DNA of 64,000 nucleotides, from positions 461,277 to 525,276 of the forward strand of contig VXAU01004757.1 of NCBI GenBank assembly GCA_013399695.1. Reading direction: 5' to 3'. Source of the stretch: Formicarius rufipectus. Lineage: Eukaryota > Chordata > Aves > Passeriformes > Formicariidae. The notes beneath the pieces are model-generated. The model was not told the DNA's origin. It did no database searches and worked only from the letters and a program-made list of their open reading frames with translations. The translations under genes and the position numbers were made by a program. Shown here in pieces: positions 1 through 14,600 of this stretch. Position 1 is the first letter of the stretch. Every line of letters starts with the position of its first letter.

Positions 1-3000
1 AGGAATGGCTGGCAGTCAAAATACCAGATTTAACCTTAAAACAGATTTCTAAAGTCTTTATAAATAACCTGCAACTAAGGACTAAATTCCACTCAACCCA
101 AATCAGAGCTTAATTTGTGACAGCATGGTAATTTACACTGATTTTATCTGAGGGGATGAGCAAGACTAAAAACATTCTCAAAACAGTACATGGTCTCCGG
201 GCTTGCTCCACCAATACACAGCCACCATTTGGTGCAAATTTTCACCCAATTGTGTTATGATGAGCAGCATCAAGTGGATCATCAAGCCCTCTGAGGTTCT
301 TGTTGTACTCACATTTCAGCTATAATTTGAGTGTTGATCATGTTTTCTTTCTAACAGTTGGCAAGAAAGGAGCTTAAATTTGCAGAGTCTTCAACTAAGT
401 ATCATTATTCTTAAACTAATACAGAAAAGCTACTTTCAACTTATTAAAATTTTTCTACCAATTTTCAGCCATAGCATCTCCCTTACAAACTAAAGGGTAA
501 CATGATTATGTGTTGATGTTGACTCCTTCCTTTCCAAAACACGTACTATAAAAGAATCAAATCCACAATACAAAACATGTGACATCATACTGACTGATGA
601 TGACAAGAACTGGGACTGTAACTGCTGTTCTCTGCATGGCACAAGCCAAGACTGTTATGGCTAAAATAGACTGCAGACAGCATATTGCTGGTGAGTTGTG
701 AATTAGTGCTGAAAAGTACCTATATCTCCAAGTATCCATTCTCTGCTCAGGCTGTTGACAAAGCACACGGGTGCCTGAGAAGCTGACATCAGGAAGTCAC
801 TTGCAGCTAAATTCATTATAAAGTAGTTTTGAGGTGTCCTCAGCTTCTTGTTGCTTAAAAACAGGAGAAATACATGATTTTAAACAGAGAAAGTGAAAAG
901 CTAAAGTTATAGCTTTGCTTACTACCATAATCACTGTCCAGGTTGGAATCAATGGTTACTTACAATGAATCAATGGCTAATCATCAGTCAATTACTGCAG
1001 CTACAGCTGTAGTCATTTCAAAATGATAACTGACAAGAGCAGGAGGGATAAAATGGGCTGTTTCCTCTTCAAACTGAGGAGAGTTTCTGCTATTTTGAAA
1101 AATATGGATTTGTTCAGAAACAGAGCAGTTCCCTGCTAGTGCTGTAGTATTGATTGTGACTTGCACTGCACACGACCAGGATCTGAAGCAGGTTACAGAG
1201 ACAAAGGATCTGCTTTTGTGATATTTTAAAAGATGCTGACCTGAAAGGTTGGCACTTTACAAGTAAATAAATTACCTTTCTCAAAGTACTACAGCACAAA
1301 CAAAGGTTTGGAAGAAGTATTTTTGCTCATATACATCTCATAAGAGATAACAAAAACTCTCAGCTGCAGATGAACAGGCAACACTAAACATCACAACAAG
1401 GAGTGTGAAAGCAGACAGTCTGCAAGCAAAGTTTATCCAAAGAAAACAAACATCACTTCCAGTTCCTTTCCCAGCATCTCACCACTTCACGCAGTGTCAC
1501 TTCTTAGGGATATCTGGAGTTACAACCTCCTCGGAAACTTTCAGTGGGCATTCAAGATTACCCTTGGCATTGGTCAAGAGGAACAAAGATGTGTTAACAT
1601 GATAAAGAATATCTCACTTGTACTTGGAGTTGTTTGGTTGAATATGCCCTTGTTGCTCTTAACATTGTGTCCAACTAGGAAAGATAAATTAATATTTGAG
1701 TTCAGCTCATCCAAATCTCAGCTGCCACTTTTGAGAGATATAATGAGAAGGTGTAGCACTGAACTGGTTAGTCCCTCAATGTGAAACACTGTATTGGTTG
1801 TATGGTGAGGTAAAGAGCTAGAGTTTGAATTCAAGACTTTTGAGAGTGTTATGAGATACAGGGAGGGGGCAGAATTTTATAAATAATTTTATTTTGCAAC
1901 CTACATGCAGTAATTCTCCATAGTTTGAAATAATTCTTTATTTTGCCCCAAATGCCTCCTTCAGTGTAAGAAGCTGAATCACTGAGGCCTTTCTGATGTG
2001 CTTTGCAATATCAGTATTTGCAGCTAACACGAATTTCTTTCCTTATAATGATAATGATAAATACTGAAGGTGAGAAAGCCACCTCAATGCTAACAAATTC
2101 TTGAATCTCATAACTGCCAGCAGCAACTGGCTGAGAGAGAGTTCAGAGGTGACACCTTCACAGGTGCTCAACTGCCTGTGCAGATTCTCCTACTTGGAAA
2201 TTTTAATGCTTTTTTTCAACACCAGGTAAAACACACAAATTTCAAGAAAAATGCAGAGCTTGAATTACATTTAACAAATCATGAAGGTATCTACTGTTGC
2301 AGGGAATTCAATTTCTCTGTTAAATCATATTAGAAGGCAGTTATTAAAAATAACTAACTAATTTGTGTTAATCATTTAAGAATAGGAAACTAGTGATTTG
2401 TTCATAACTCCACCAGTGTCTCTAGCATTGTAAGGTCATCAACCTGCATAATGACAACAAGCAGTGAACAAGGAGGATTTTGAAATCCAGCATCACAGTG
2501 TGGGACAAAGGACAGCTATTTTTTTTCCCCCATGAGATGTTTTCATATGCTTGCTGCAGTAACTTGGGCTGTCTATTCCTCTGCCAAGAAATTACTCTGA
2601 CAGAAATCCTATGATTTGCCTGAAGCAGTGAATACAGCGGTGGCATGAGCTTATTTCATGTAGCATATTGATTTCTTGGTCCTTCCAGGACATCTGGGCT
2701 GCTGGGAGGAGTGTCAGTGTTTATCAAGTATTTCTGCAAATATTACAAGGTAAGTGAAGAAATCTGCAACAGGGAGAACGTGGTTTCTATAACTGAAAGA
2801 ACTGAACCATTCTTTAAACTTTCATCTGGATCTGTTCAAAGAACAAGATATTCATTATATCATTTTCTTTGATTCCTTGAAACATGAGGAATTTACCCTG
2901 AGGTTATCAGTGATGCATATAGATGTGTGTGTCCATACGGTTGCCTTCCCTTAGCCCCGCTCCCTGGTTTGTTGCCATCAGCCTACACTTGGAGACTTAA

Positions 3001-3088
3001 TTCAAGAGGAAAGCAATGCAGAAATCTGCACACAGGCACTAGTGAACCTCAAAACCAGTCAGATTAACCATGAAAGGAGTTTTTGTAC
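1..3088 (-). other. OPN4X: OPN4X intron after the first coding exon (partial)
   Basis: This stretch lies downstream, in gene direction, of the OPN4X exon at 3089-3231 and starts with that exon's GT donor at 3088-3087. The next melanopsin exon should encode the first cytoplasmic loop and second helix. I looked for it on the minus strand and did not see it, so it probably lies before base 1. The open frames here are short and resemble no opsin sequence. The DNA is AT-rich and unremarkable, with no clear repeat. Confidence 0.7.
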
Positions 3089-3231
3089 CTGTAAAATGCA
3101 TAGAGAACTAGGAGGTTCCCGATGATGCCAATGGAGCCGATAATGAGCACACAAGTTCCTACGGTGTAAAGAACATGGGCAGGGATCTCTGCTTTGGTCA
3201 CACTGTGTGGCTGGGTACTCATGTTCAAACC
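3089..3231 (-). CDS. OPN4X: Melanopsin (OPN4X type), first coding exon, partial gene
   Basis: Melanopsin is a retinal-binding, light-activated G-protein-coupled receptor of the plasma membrane. The exon opens after a good acceptor (pyrimidine-rich, then CAG; AG at 3233-3232) and closes at AG|GTACAA, with the donor GT at 3088-3087. The likely ATG is at 3222-3220 with A at -3. From it the frame gives 44 residues plus two bases of a split codon. Residues about 10-20 form the short extracellular lead (AEIPAHVLYT), and about 18-43 are membrane helix 1. The helix ends in GIIGNLLVLYAFY, where Asn36 is the conserved helix-1 asparagine of class A receptors. The lead and helix fit the Xenopus/chicken melanopsin form better than mammalian OPN4. 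Frame upstream of the ATG is open but does not look like protein, so the 5' end of the exon is probably untranslated. An untranslated exon is expected further right; helices 2-7 lie outside the window. Confidence 0.9.
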
Positions 3232-6200
3232 CTGAATGGAAAATAGAGGAAAGGGAAAGCTTAGCACATTTGGGACCCTTATTCCAGGGAGGACATGCTC
3301 AGGCTGTTGAAACAAGGCAGAGCATTCACTTCCACGGTTCATGCAAAACAAATACATACCTCTGAGTTCTTTTCAGATCCCCTGTAATCAAGTTTCCCCT
3401 CAAGTAACTTTCATTACTTTGACAGTGGATAATTATTTTAAGAAAAGAACAACAAGGAAAGCAGACTGGAAAAGACAGCTGAGGAAATTACGATGATGAT
3501 ACAAAAAAGACAAAGAAGCACTAGCATTAGACTTGCTCTGGGTAACTGCCTCACTTTGGGGCACAGAGCTAGCTGACAACACAAACTGACAGCAAGGAAT
3601 AACCTGTCGTACTTTGGCATCATTAGGAGCAATGATACAAAATCTTACACGTACAAACATTAAGTTCCCTGGGTCTCCCCCACTCACTATTCACTGACAT
3701 ACAGTGTTCCAAAACCTGGAAATTTCCTGTGGAAAAGGTAGGAGATGAGAGGTAAAACAGAAGCTGTAACATTGCCTGTGTAAGAACAAATACATTAAAT
3801 AGTTTTGACAATTCTCTCACTGCTCTGTATCTCCAGCAAATGAATAAACTCTCTATGTATTAAAAAAAAAAAAAAATCAAATTCAGATATTTCAGTGGCT
3901 AAATTCAACAGCAAGGCAGCCTACAGCTAACCCACTCAGATCTCATTAGCATTATCAACGGGAAGAGTCAGAATTGCCTCATGGAGAGGCAAATATCAAG
4001 TCAAAAGCAGCTAAGCCTCACACTCCTGGTCAGATCTGGACAGCTTAGTTCAAGGTGTGGCACCTTGTCACAACAGGGGACCCTCTTCACCACACTTCTT
4101 TGCTCTGTGCAGCTCAGCAACCTGCCGGGTGTGGAATAAGCCTGAGTTTGGCCTCTGGGAGAACAGCTGGGTGACAGAACAGGTTCAAGATGATAACTAT
4201 TGTCCCACTGGTCATATTTAAGCAGCCATTTTAAAATTATGAGAACAGCCACATTTCCTCCCCCCTGCCCCCTCCTCCCCTGTTGCTAGCTCCTAATCTT
4301 CCATACTGCTGCTTCTATTTTCTGCCTTCTATTCCTCACTTTTCTATGAAGTGCACACAGTCCATCTCATTCCTTGTACAACAATCTTAGCTGTGGGGAT
4401 TATGTCCTCAACTTTATAACCCTTCTGGGGCATATCTTGTGGTGGTTGCATCAGGCAATAGGGAGGGGGTGTGGTGAAATGCATTGCACACCTTAAGCAT
4501 CCAAAAAGCAGTGGGTCTGGGGTGGAAATGCTGAGAGCAAGGCTCCTAAGACTGAAGTGATGTAGTAAATGGGAGAAAAGCTATGGCTACAAAGCAGGAA
4601 GCTGCTTTCAAGTCTTCTCAGTTGTCTGACAGACTCTACCCAAGATAGGGTGGCTGCTGCCAACGTGGCACTTCACCAAAGATCACATGGCTGGTAAAAG
4701 TAGAAAGAAATAGAAGAGAACATTTGATGGTGCTGGTTGTTCCAGGGGTCTCAGAGTGTTATTTCCAGTGATTAGGCAGCAACAAAAAAATGTCAGGGAG
4801 TGTAGCATTTACCCTTGAAAAAAGTGTGAGATGTAGTGTAAGGACAAGCTGTGCATGGTGAGGTGACCCAGTAAGGAATGCAGTCGTGGCCATTTGGTGG
4901 CACCAGGCAGAGCCAGGACCATCCTTTCAGAGCAGGACTGACTGGGCATGCAAATTAACCCTACTAAACTAATTTCCTCTTGTCTTAAGCCAAATCTTCT
5001 TAGGGGTGTGCATGCACTAAATCGTAACCCTGCCTCATTTCTGGCAATGCATACCAAAGAGGCTAAACTAGGGCGAATGGAAAAGGATCCTTTTTTTGCT
5101 TCCCTTCCAGCTTATCTGTTAGGCATGCAAAGGATTTGCCCTTATACAGAGCTTTATTATATAGAGGAGTATTATATAAATGTAATTGAGGGCAAGTAGT
5201 ACTTGCCTGTCATATGCATTATGCTTTGCTCCAACATATGGGAACTCACTGTTGCAGAAATTCATTTGAGAAATGGACTGAATTTCACACCCAAAGGTGC
5301 CTTGCCTTATCTCTATGCTGAAGAGAAGCTGATTTGGACATTTTGGCCTCGTTTATTCATTTATGGGAGGCGAGCTGTGTCAAAAGCTAAAAAAATGTCT
5401 CACATGACACATTTATAAACTCAGCTTACAGTTTGCTGGCAATACTGAATGAAATATATTGATGCTTACAGAGTGGAATTTGGAAGGCAATAAAGACCAG
5501 GGATTACATAGAGTCTTCAATCTCAGTGAGAAGCTAAAGTGAAGGATGTTTGGATTACACAGGCTTTGGATCTTGCCTTCAGAGGAATCCATAAAATACC
5601 AAGACTACTTTTGCTGCAATATTAATAGCAGTGAGAACAACTTTCAGATCTGAATGGAAAGACAGCTACTCACCCACTCTGTCAGTGTTACCCCAAGACA
5701 GCAGGATGTGGCAGGTATCCAGCTGTATGAAATGTGGCAAGCTGATAAAGACCCAAAACCATTTATAGCTCTGTAATTTGAATCATAGAAGACAAATGTG
5801 CATATCTATGCATGTGTATATATATATTTCAAGGGAAAACCTCAGCTTGGTTAAAAAAAAAAAGTCATTAAACTAGTGGACATTTTCTAATAAAAGAGGC
5901 TAAACCAGTAGAAATAGCTGTAGACTAATCAAGGAGACTTTATACTTCATTTTACTCACATATTTCATGAATTTGGCATAATTTCACAATAGAAAACTTC
6001 CAGAATAAAGATTTAAATACTCTTAAGGTTGATAATTTAAAATTCACTCTGTTGAAAAAACTGCTGCTTTTCTAATGCAGACCTGTTCTCCTAACACCCA
6101 GGTGGAATCAAGTAGCGGTATCATCAAGGCTTTAGGATATTCACTAAATTTAAGCCTTTTCTCTTTTTCTACAGTGTCACCTCTGAGAAGCTGGCCTTTT

Positions 6201-9200
6201 GGCAATTTTAATTATCAAGTTAAATGCTTGCTAATGTAAATATTTTACTGTATGAAGATGAGGACTGGAAACATGAAAAGGAAATTCCAAGCTTGGTGAC
6301 CAGCCTTAATCATAAGCTGGTTTTTGCAGATATTCTCAAAAGCTGCTACTACTCTATGCATTTTTATGTACTTTTAGTTTTTCACAAGTAATAAGAATAA
6401 AATTAAGCTATAGGAGAATAGTCCAAGTTTCCATGAGTCTTGGAAGGTGCAAACAACTATCACAAAATTTCCAGATAGTTTGAAAAGCAGGACAGCAGCT
6501 AAGTACAGCAGGTTGCATTCACTATAGACACTGATCAGTCTTAGGAGGTTACGTCTTTATTAGCCCCTCTTAGCACCAAAATTTTGTATGGCCAGTGACA
6601 GCTGGCATGAATGAGCAAAAAATTAGTTTATATTAGGGCAAAAGTCCTGTCTTTTAGACTTAGCAAAGAATAATTTTTAAATCCACCGCATACCACCAGT
6701 GTCTAACTGCTAGAAAACAATGGGCACTTATATTCTGGCTTTATACATTACACTGATCATTTTCTTTTTATCAGCTGCAAACCTAGACCCCTTGAGAATG
6801 CAACTGAAGAATGTCAGAAGTTAAAGAACATGCTGGGACATGTTCCCCCAGTTTCATCTGTTTCACACTGCCATAGTAATTTACATGTGACATCAATTGT
6901 GTCAATCTCAATCAACTGTGTTTATGGGTGCTCAGTATCACCAAAGTCATGTAACATAGAATGAACAGCCTGTTCTGTATAAGCCACAGTCTTTCTCCTC
7001 CTCTTTAATGGTGAGATTTACCTGAATGGTAATGAAAAAGGCATTACATTTTATTCAGTGGATGTGTTGAATATTTAATGGATGAAGGAAGTTTTCGAGT
7101 GCTCATGTGAGATGTGTTCACCTGTCCATTTTTCCCCAGATTGGCTTTTCCATCCTCCACTTGTGGTCCTGGGACAGAAACTCAAACACTCTGCTGAAGG
7201 CACATCCATTTCCTAAGTGGAGATTTAAAAGGCACCACCCAGAATGACCTGATTATTTAACTCAAAAATATAAATGAAAAGAAGTAGTCCATGAAGATGC
7301 CAGTAATTGCGGCAGGGCCAGCTTCTGGCATACGTGTTGACCCTGTGCTTGCTTTGACTCCTTCTGAATTAATGCTATAATCACTTGCATTTTGAATGTA
7401 TGAGATGCTGGACCTGACAACTCATATAAACCATGATGTGGCCTTACCCTTATAAACACCAAGTAGCTACAATATCAAAATATTGTCGCTATCAGGCTGC
7501 TTTGAGGGCTTTCCTGGTAGAATAACTATCAGTTCTGCAGGCAAATGGAGGGTAAACAATTAACAGTTATCTCTTAACTATCTAGCAAAGGAAACAGGCA
7601 CCAGATAGAAAAACAAACTTGATCTATTTCTCCCTAAATAAAGATGAAAAACTTCACAGATGAGGAAAATTATCCTATGAAAACATTTGTAAGCTGATTT
7701 TTAGTGATAAAATGATTTCCAAATAATTATAGTTTTCTGTTTCTGTTTTCCAGCTGGTAAGATTAATAAAGATTGCAATGCAGAAAAGGAAAAATTGTCA
7801 TTAAAAAAGGAGGGCAAGAGCAGCTTCCCTTCAGTGCGTAGCAGTAGAAAATAATGGACTGGACTTAGAAATGGTTGTTTGATTTGCATTAGGTCAATGT
7901 AAATAAAGCTTTATCTAAAGCTTTGTTTATGCACTGATTTGGCTCATGGGTGCAAGCTCATCTTGTGGAAATGATTTAAAATTAAATGAGCTTTAGCAAG
8001 GGCTTGCTTACATGGGGGATTAATGTGCACTAACAAGGGAATGAATTAACGACAAAGCAGCCTCCATGAGTTGAATTGCTACATGAATTCACAATATAGA
8101 AGTTTGATTTACTATATAAAAACCTTGTCTATACAGTTACACCCAAAAATTTTAAAGAAAAACAGTAAACAATACTTAGGTATGATGAGATAGGAGCTAT
8201 CCATGTGTACCAGCTACCAGGTAGTACTTGACAAGCTCCTTGTAATTCTGTTCCTCAGTAATTTCACTGATAGTCCAATAGGCAATTTCAGTATGAAACA
8301 CCACCTGGTTTGAAATTGCAACAAAATTTGGGGCTTAATAAATACCTTGTACATATGAATAGCTTGTACTTAGGAACTCTTGAAGCAGTGAACAGGTCAT
8401 TGCTATGTGGTGACTATAGCAGAGCTAGTGATCATCAGATTTTTTCAGAAGATAATGTAATTTAAATGAAGACTTGTGGAAAATATTTCTGGGTACTAAA
8501 AAAAAAAAAAGCCAAACCAAATCAAAACAAATATGTGTATTCTGGTTAACAATATCTCTTTTCAACACCACACAGTAAGTTCAGATAATTTTGTCCTCAG
8601 AAAATCAAGTTAAACCACAATCACCCACATGGGAAAAAGATCCTTTTCTTGTCAGTGTCTGGGTGACATCCTTCTTCCACAGCTTGTTCCAATCAGTTCA
8701 TATGCCAAGGTAAAGAGCATTCAAACACATATTTTTAGTGTGCATTTAATCAAAATGAAAATTGGTTTAGCAAAAAGACCTGTGAATTCAAGGCAGTCCT
8801 TCCAAAAGTGACAAAGGAGAACAGCAACTGCCAGTACTGTGTGCAACCGGACAAATAGCAAAACCAGATGGGTACCAAAGTCAGGCATCTGCTCCAGACA
8901 TAGGCAGGGGTAAATCCAGACTGAGGTCATAAGTTTCTGGAAAAACCTTGAGAATTTTTTTCTACAATAAAATATGTATCTATTTAGTTCCATTCCAGAA
9001 TTTGCTTCTGGGCTATTACTGATATGAACAGCCAGTGGAAAAAAAGAAAACATTTAATATTTGGCTTCAGTACCAATTTGGGCTATGTTTCCTTAAGACC
9101 TCATGTTTAGCACAGCCCCTGCTTTGATGAGAGGCTTCCTTTCAGGCCCTTCATATCCGTGCTTAAACTTCTTGCAAGCAATCTAATGACACATGTCTGG

Positions 9201-11579
9201 AGATGGTAGAAAAACCTCAAAAAAATCCCAAAGCAAACCACCCAAAGAGCAAACCATCATAATCTCATCACATTCTCAATACCATGATAGATAGATACTC
9301 AACCAAGTAGTCATACTCTGTTGTCTACATATTCAGATTAACAAGTCCATGTAAGCAAGACATAAAAATAATTCATACTTTTTATAATTAATAAGACATT
9401 GTATTTAAATAATGCACATGAGAATAATAGAGCAATCAGAAGCAAACAATAAAAGTAATTTAAGTTTTAATATCAATATGCTAGTTATAAAGCTGTCTAA
9501 GGACATATTTTCACATCTCTGAAGACTTACTAAAAGAACCTTAAAATGTAAAGTCTATTCTGGAAAGCAGAGAGACATTGCTTTTTGAGTACATCTTCAG
9601 CCACACCACTGAAATCAGTAATAAAAGACACATTTGCTTATCAGAGTACAAAACCCCCAAAATAGCCCCCAAGAACAAATGTCAATCCAGTTGAAAAACA
9701 ACCTGGCTCATGTTCCAGCTTGAGTACTACCTTGATGGCTTTGACAGGGCTTAGCAAACACAACACCTTACTCAAAATTCTACAACTTATTCTACAGAAC
9801 ATGCCTGCACAGCCCAGCCTTGAGAGGAACACTCTGTTACTCGCTCCCTGGTTTTATGTGGGGAAGCACTGGCAAGTAACTAACACTATTTTTCCCCACT
9901 CTTCCTGAATTCGAGTTGCTATAATCAAATCTTGAAGCAATGGTCTTTAATGTCAAGACCTGAACATTTTAAAGCAAGATACCAAAAGCATGTTTCCTGA
10001 GAGCATTTCTTTTCCAGTACTAGTGTACTTGCATAATCAAGAGAGGTAGCATTAAGCATGTCTTCATAACATTTTCCCCTACAAAAATTTTATGTTCTAT
10101 TTAAACATATCCAATTCTAGCCTGAGACCTAAAAGAACCAAATTCAACCATGACTTAAGAATTTTTGAAAAGCAACCAAATGCAAACCCACTACCAGAAG
10201 CTGCTAATACTCAATTGAGTTGAGGGCTCAGTCCAACTTTCCCTTAGCTCTCACAGGCTTGCATGCCAGCACAGACAGTTCCTTAATGTGACCCTTGAAA
10301 CACTCAACATACTGTTCCCTTGGCCATAAACACCACCCAAATTATCTGATGCTGTGTCCAAATGCACCTCAAATTACAATACAAGCTATGTCTGCTTAGG
10401 CAGGCAGCACACTGAACACATCTAATCAATGCTGCATCAAAATTAGCTGGACTGTCACAGTTCAAGTGCATATCTGGCCATGAGGGAACAGATGACTGTT
10501 AGCACAGTGCAACAACAAAGCAGAAGACGAAAATCTAAAGATATATAGTTTTAGAGCCTTAGAGGATGTTAGAAAAAAACATGGGTGGTCAAAACATGAT
10601 ACAGTAGTTAATTCCTTCAATATAAGAAATTTTACAGTCTTCAGGATTTTGCTACAGTAAATATTTGTTTTAATCTTTTTATGCATCATAGTTTCATAGG
10701 TTATTTTGCTCCTTCTGAGTAACCTACTGTTAACTGCAGTTCTTTAATAATCACAGAAAGTTCACCTAAAAAAAAAAAAAATCTTGTTATTCTGTGTTTG
10801 CCACTCACTGGCAAAGGTGTTTTGAATTCACTGGTACTGTAGCCCTTGGGGATAACGTACGCTCTTGACCTGAGCTGCTCCTCCTTCTCCACCTCCTTTG
10901 AGCTCCTAGAGCTCATCCTGGTCTGTTTTACCCATCCCAGGCCGCCAAACTGCTGCTGCTCCCATTTCACCAGCCATGGATACCTCCAACCAGGATGCTC
11001 CCACTCAAGCCTGCCCATCACATGTCAAAAGCCATTTCATCAGCTGCTACAGCTTGCTGATGACAACACAGAGCCACAGCATCCAACACCTGCCTGGACC
11101 AAGCCCTCTGCCAGCCTGTCAGACTCAGGCTGAGCAGCAGTGAGCTCAGCTGCCTGGTGATGCTCACGTGTTACTGGATTTAACAGAAGCACAGGAAGAA
11201 ATGTCTCTGTCTGTCCACAGATGATGGCAACACAATTTGAAATTCTGATCTCTGTCAGTGGTTCCTGATCTCTGCTCTGAGGTTTCAAAGAGTTGAACAT
11301 ATATTCTGGCTTCTGAACAGTTGGACTTTTATATTTTATTTAAAGTAACCAAATTTTTTCTTTACTGTTGATCATTGAATGCAAATCCTTCACCAGCCAC
11401 CTTTAGCTTTACGCACCTCATCTAGATATTAGTAATCTTTTCATTTCACTGTTCAGCTTCTTGGGAAGAACCACTTACCTGCTGCTAGAAGATCTGTGTG
11501 TGGAAACTACTCTGAGATGAGGGTCCTGCATTTTAAATACCTACCATGAAAACATATGCTTATTTTTGAGGACTGTGTA
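3232..11579. other. Non-coding, OPN4X 5' intron or upstream region
   Basis: No coding exon is supported here on either strand. The stretch is AT-rich with isolated poly-A tracts (for example near 3862-3875, 8498-8510 and 10768-10780) and a short TA run at about 5814-5825. Open frames up to 110 codons occur (for example 8721-9053, minus), but they show no recognisable domain and are expected by chance in this composition. If the OPN4X first exon lies further right, this DNA is its first intron. Confidence 0.6.
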
Positions 11580-11625
11580 AAACAAACAACCAAACCAAAC
11601 AAACCAACCAACCAACCCAAACAAA
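11580..11625. repeat. AAAC/AACC simple repeat
   Basis: About 46 bases alternate AAAC, CAAC and CCAA units. This is a degenerate tetranucleotide microsatellite of the same AAAC family found elsewhere in the window. Confidence 0.85.
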
Positions 11626-14600
11626 TTTAAATCCTTCAGTATGCATTAACTTTTCAAAGGGTGATTGCAAATAAATCAGTTAAAGCAAGATGTCAATAAC
11701 TTACACTAAACCTATACAGCCTTTTTAATGTTACTTTTTAAAATACATATAGCTGGTAATTTTCATCAATGTGTCATTTTGTTCCTGCTGGATTCCCTCT
11801 ATTCTGTCAGCTATGAAGAAGCATAGTGAATGATGAAGAAAGCACAAATGGCAATAGTAGAATTATGCTTCCTTCTTTAACTACATTACAGTAAAGTTTG
11901 TTTATAATTTTCACTTGCTGAGCATAAAGAACTGCAGATTTACCAAAGAGTCCATCTCGCTCTCTACATTTCACTATTTATAAACAAATTGATTTTTCTT
12001 CTGCAGAAAACCTTCTTAACTGAAGGCCTGAGACTGGAGACATTCTTCAACTGGAATAATCTCCTTATTTCAACAAGAAATTTTGGTCACGGGTGATAGG
12101 GTGGGAATAGATTTTGGGAAATGGGAAAACATTTTGATGCTATTTACATCATTCTGTCATGTACATTTGGGAACATAAAAACTGCTAAAAGTAGTCAGAT
12201 CAGAGGCCCACCATCTCCTGTGTCTTACACTCGACAGTGTCTTGTAACAGAAGCTTTTAGGGGAAGAACATGGGGAATACAGCAACTGAACATTCTCAAT
12301 CTGCTAACTTCAAACACATTTGTGATATTAGTATAAACACTATAACATTCAGGTTTTTTTTAGATCAAAGAAATGTCTGATTAAACTGAGGATTATTTTA
12401 TGTACTATCTGTTTGTTTTTCTTTAATAATCCTCTATGCATGGAAGGGGAGAGGGGGTTTGGAGAAGGCTGAGTCAGACTCTTCCCGGAGGGGCACAGGG
12501 AATCAACAGAGGTAACACACAAATTGCAGCAGGCAAACTGTTCAGTGAGATTTGTGAAGTACAGCAACAGTGACCCAGAGGGGCTGCACAATCTTCACCC
12601 ATAGGATTTCAAAATATTGAAGTTAGCCCTGCTTGGAACAAGGTGGTGGGACTTTACAACCACTCTTCCAATCTAAAATATCCCATAATGTCAGCAATAA
12701 AACCTCCAAAATACACAGTTAAAAACCAAGGATTTAAACCATAAATGAAATGAAAAATTATTTCAGTTACTTGAGGACAGGAATTCTGTCTACATAAACT
12801 GAAAAATCTTCCTACCTACTTTGTTTTACATTCACAAGGAACGAGGGATGACATCAAGAGCCAAGTGATCCTAAATGTCTGTTTTGCACCCAAAGACTGT
12901 AAAATAATTTCAATTGATAATCTCTACAGAGAAAAAAATTCTTGGATAGGAAGGCTGCAGTTAAGTGCTTCTCTTCATTTATAACCCTTTTATTCTCCTA
13001 CCGTGGCTTTAAATCCCACATGAAAAGAACAATTTGCGGAGGTTTTAGGCACTTCACCCCTATTGACCGCACTGGTGGCAAAACACCTACTCTTCTCCTG
13101 TGGTGTTGAAAATACTCCTTGGTGTTTATCTGCACTGTTAGATGCATAAGTATCATGAAAATCTGGCTTTGAAATATTTTATTATTCATTTTAGCATATG
13201 CAACTGGATCATTGATACAATGTTTAGTCCAATGGCCTAATGTGTTTTAGTCTGACAGATTCACACTGAATATTTTAAGTATTCAATTCAGAATAAAACA
13301 ACTAGCCACCACAGGTATTGGAGATAAAAGAGATGACTGAAAGGAAAAAGAAATTACTAAATATATTCAAGCTGACCCATGCCAGCAACAAAAGGGAAGC
13401 CTTTATTGCCAAGTGAAACCGTTTGGCACTAGCACAACTTCCCTTAACTCTCTAAAACAAGAGTAAAACAAACTCTTATCCAGGAAGGAGATCATTGCTT
13501 TTCCAGTCACATGGAGAGCGAAACACTTACAAATTCCTTGTGGATTTAGCATTGGTAAAAGAACAGAGATCAACATCAAATAAACAAGTGAAACAGGCAA
13601 CTCCATTTATGATTAGTACTCTACTGCTGTATTGCAGTCATTTCAAAGGTTGAAGCAACATTCACAAACTAATAAGAAATTGCAATATGGGCATAATTAG
13701 AAATTACAATTTTAAAATAAAATACAATTTAAAATTGTATGGTCTAAAATTGGTGCTCTTGAAGTCACTGCTGACCTTCATTTGCTAATGCTCAGCTTTG
13801 ACACAACGGTCGCTGCAATGCCACGGAGGGAAGGTCCTCTAAGGACAGCAACATTTCTCATGCTCATCCTTTCCCTCTACATAGTAAAGTCAACTACATT
13901 ATTTGAATATTAGCACAAGTTTCAGTATAGAAATCATAGCAAAAGAAATCAGGTATGTAAGAAAATATGCATTTTTTTTCCTTTCTTAACAAAAATCAAG
14001 TAATCTATTGAATACTGAAGTTACTGGTTGCAGAAAATTCAATGTAAGTATTTTATTATTTTTGTATTTAAAACCCAAACAAATTTCCTTCTCACTTGAG
14101 ATCAAGTCCTTTTCAGGCATTGTTAACTTAAGGCACAAAGAAAGCCTGCTCTTTCCTACTGCTCTATTAGCTTTAGATTAACTGTAGCTATTAAAACATT
14201 GACCATTTCATACACCAAGTCAGCAAAGGCTTGGTTTCATCTAGTCAGCCATTTCATTGGCAACACAGCTGTGCTGATGGTGGTCAGTCTGGAAGCATCA
14301 GGCATATATTCCCACCTGGCATTCAAGTCTTCTGGCATTTTGCATTAAACTCAGGAGCCTCTCACAGTGCTCTGTCCATTTGCTCAGGAAGGACTAAAGT
14401 CCATCTCCCTATTTCTTGAGATTTCTCCTCAGGGTATGTTTCAGCTTTGAAAATGCTATCAAAGCTGCTGATACCATTCCCTGGGTTAGTTTTCAGCAGA
14501 ACAGCTGATAACTCCAAGCTCAGACCACACTACAACAGATTGTCCAAGAGGTGTATAGTGATCCAGCTGCACAGCAGCTCAAGTCTGCATCCTTGAACTG

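Noticed and set aside
2750..2755. Strong donor-like GTAAGT on the plus strand
   Set aside because: No exon-like frame or matching acceptor nearby; isolated donor words are common.
8721..9053. 110-codon open frame on the minus strand
   Set aside because: No recognisable family, AT-rich codon use and no neighbouring exon; consistent with chance.
10846..11133. GC-richer segment with a 95-codon open frame, considered as a CR1 piece or exon
   Set aside because: The word order does not follow CR1 and no protein family is evident.
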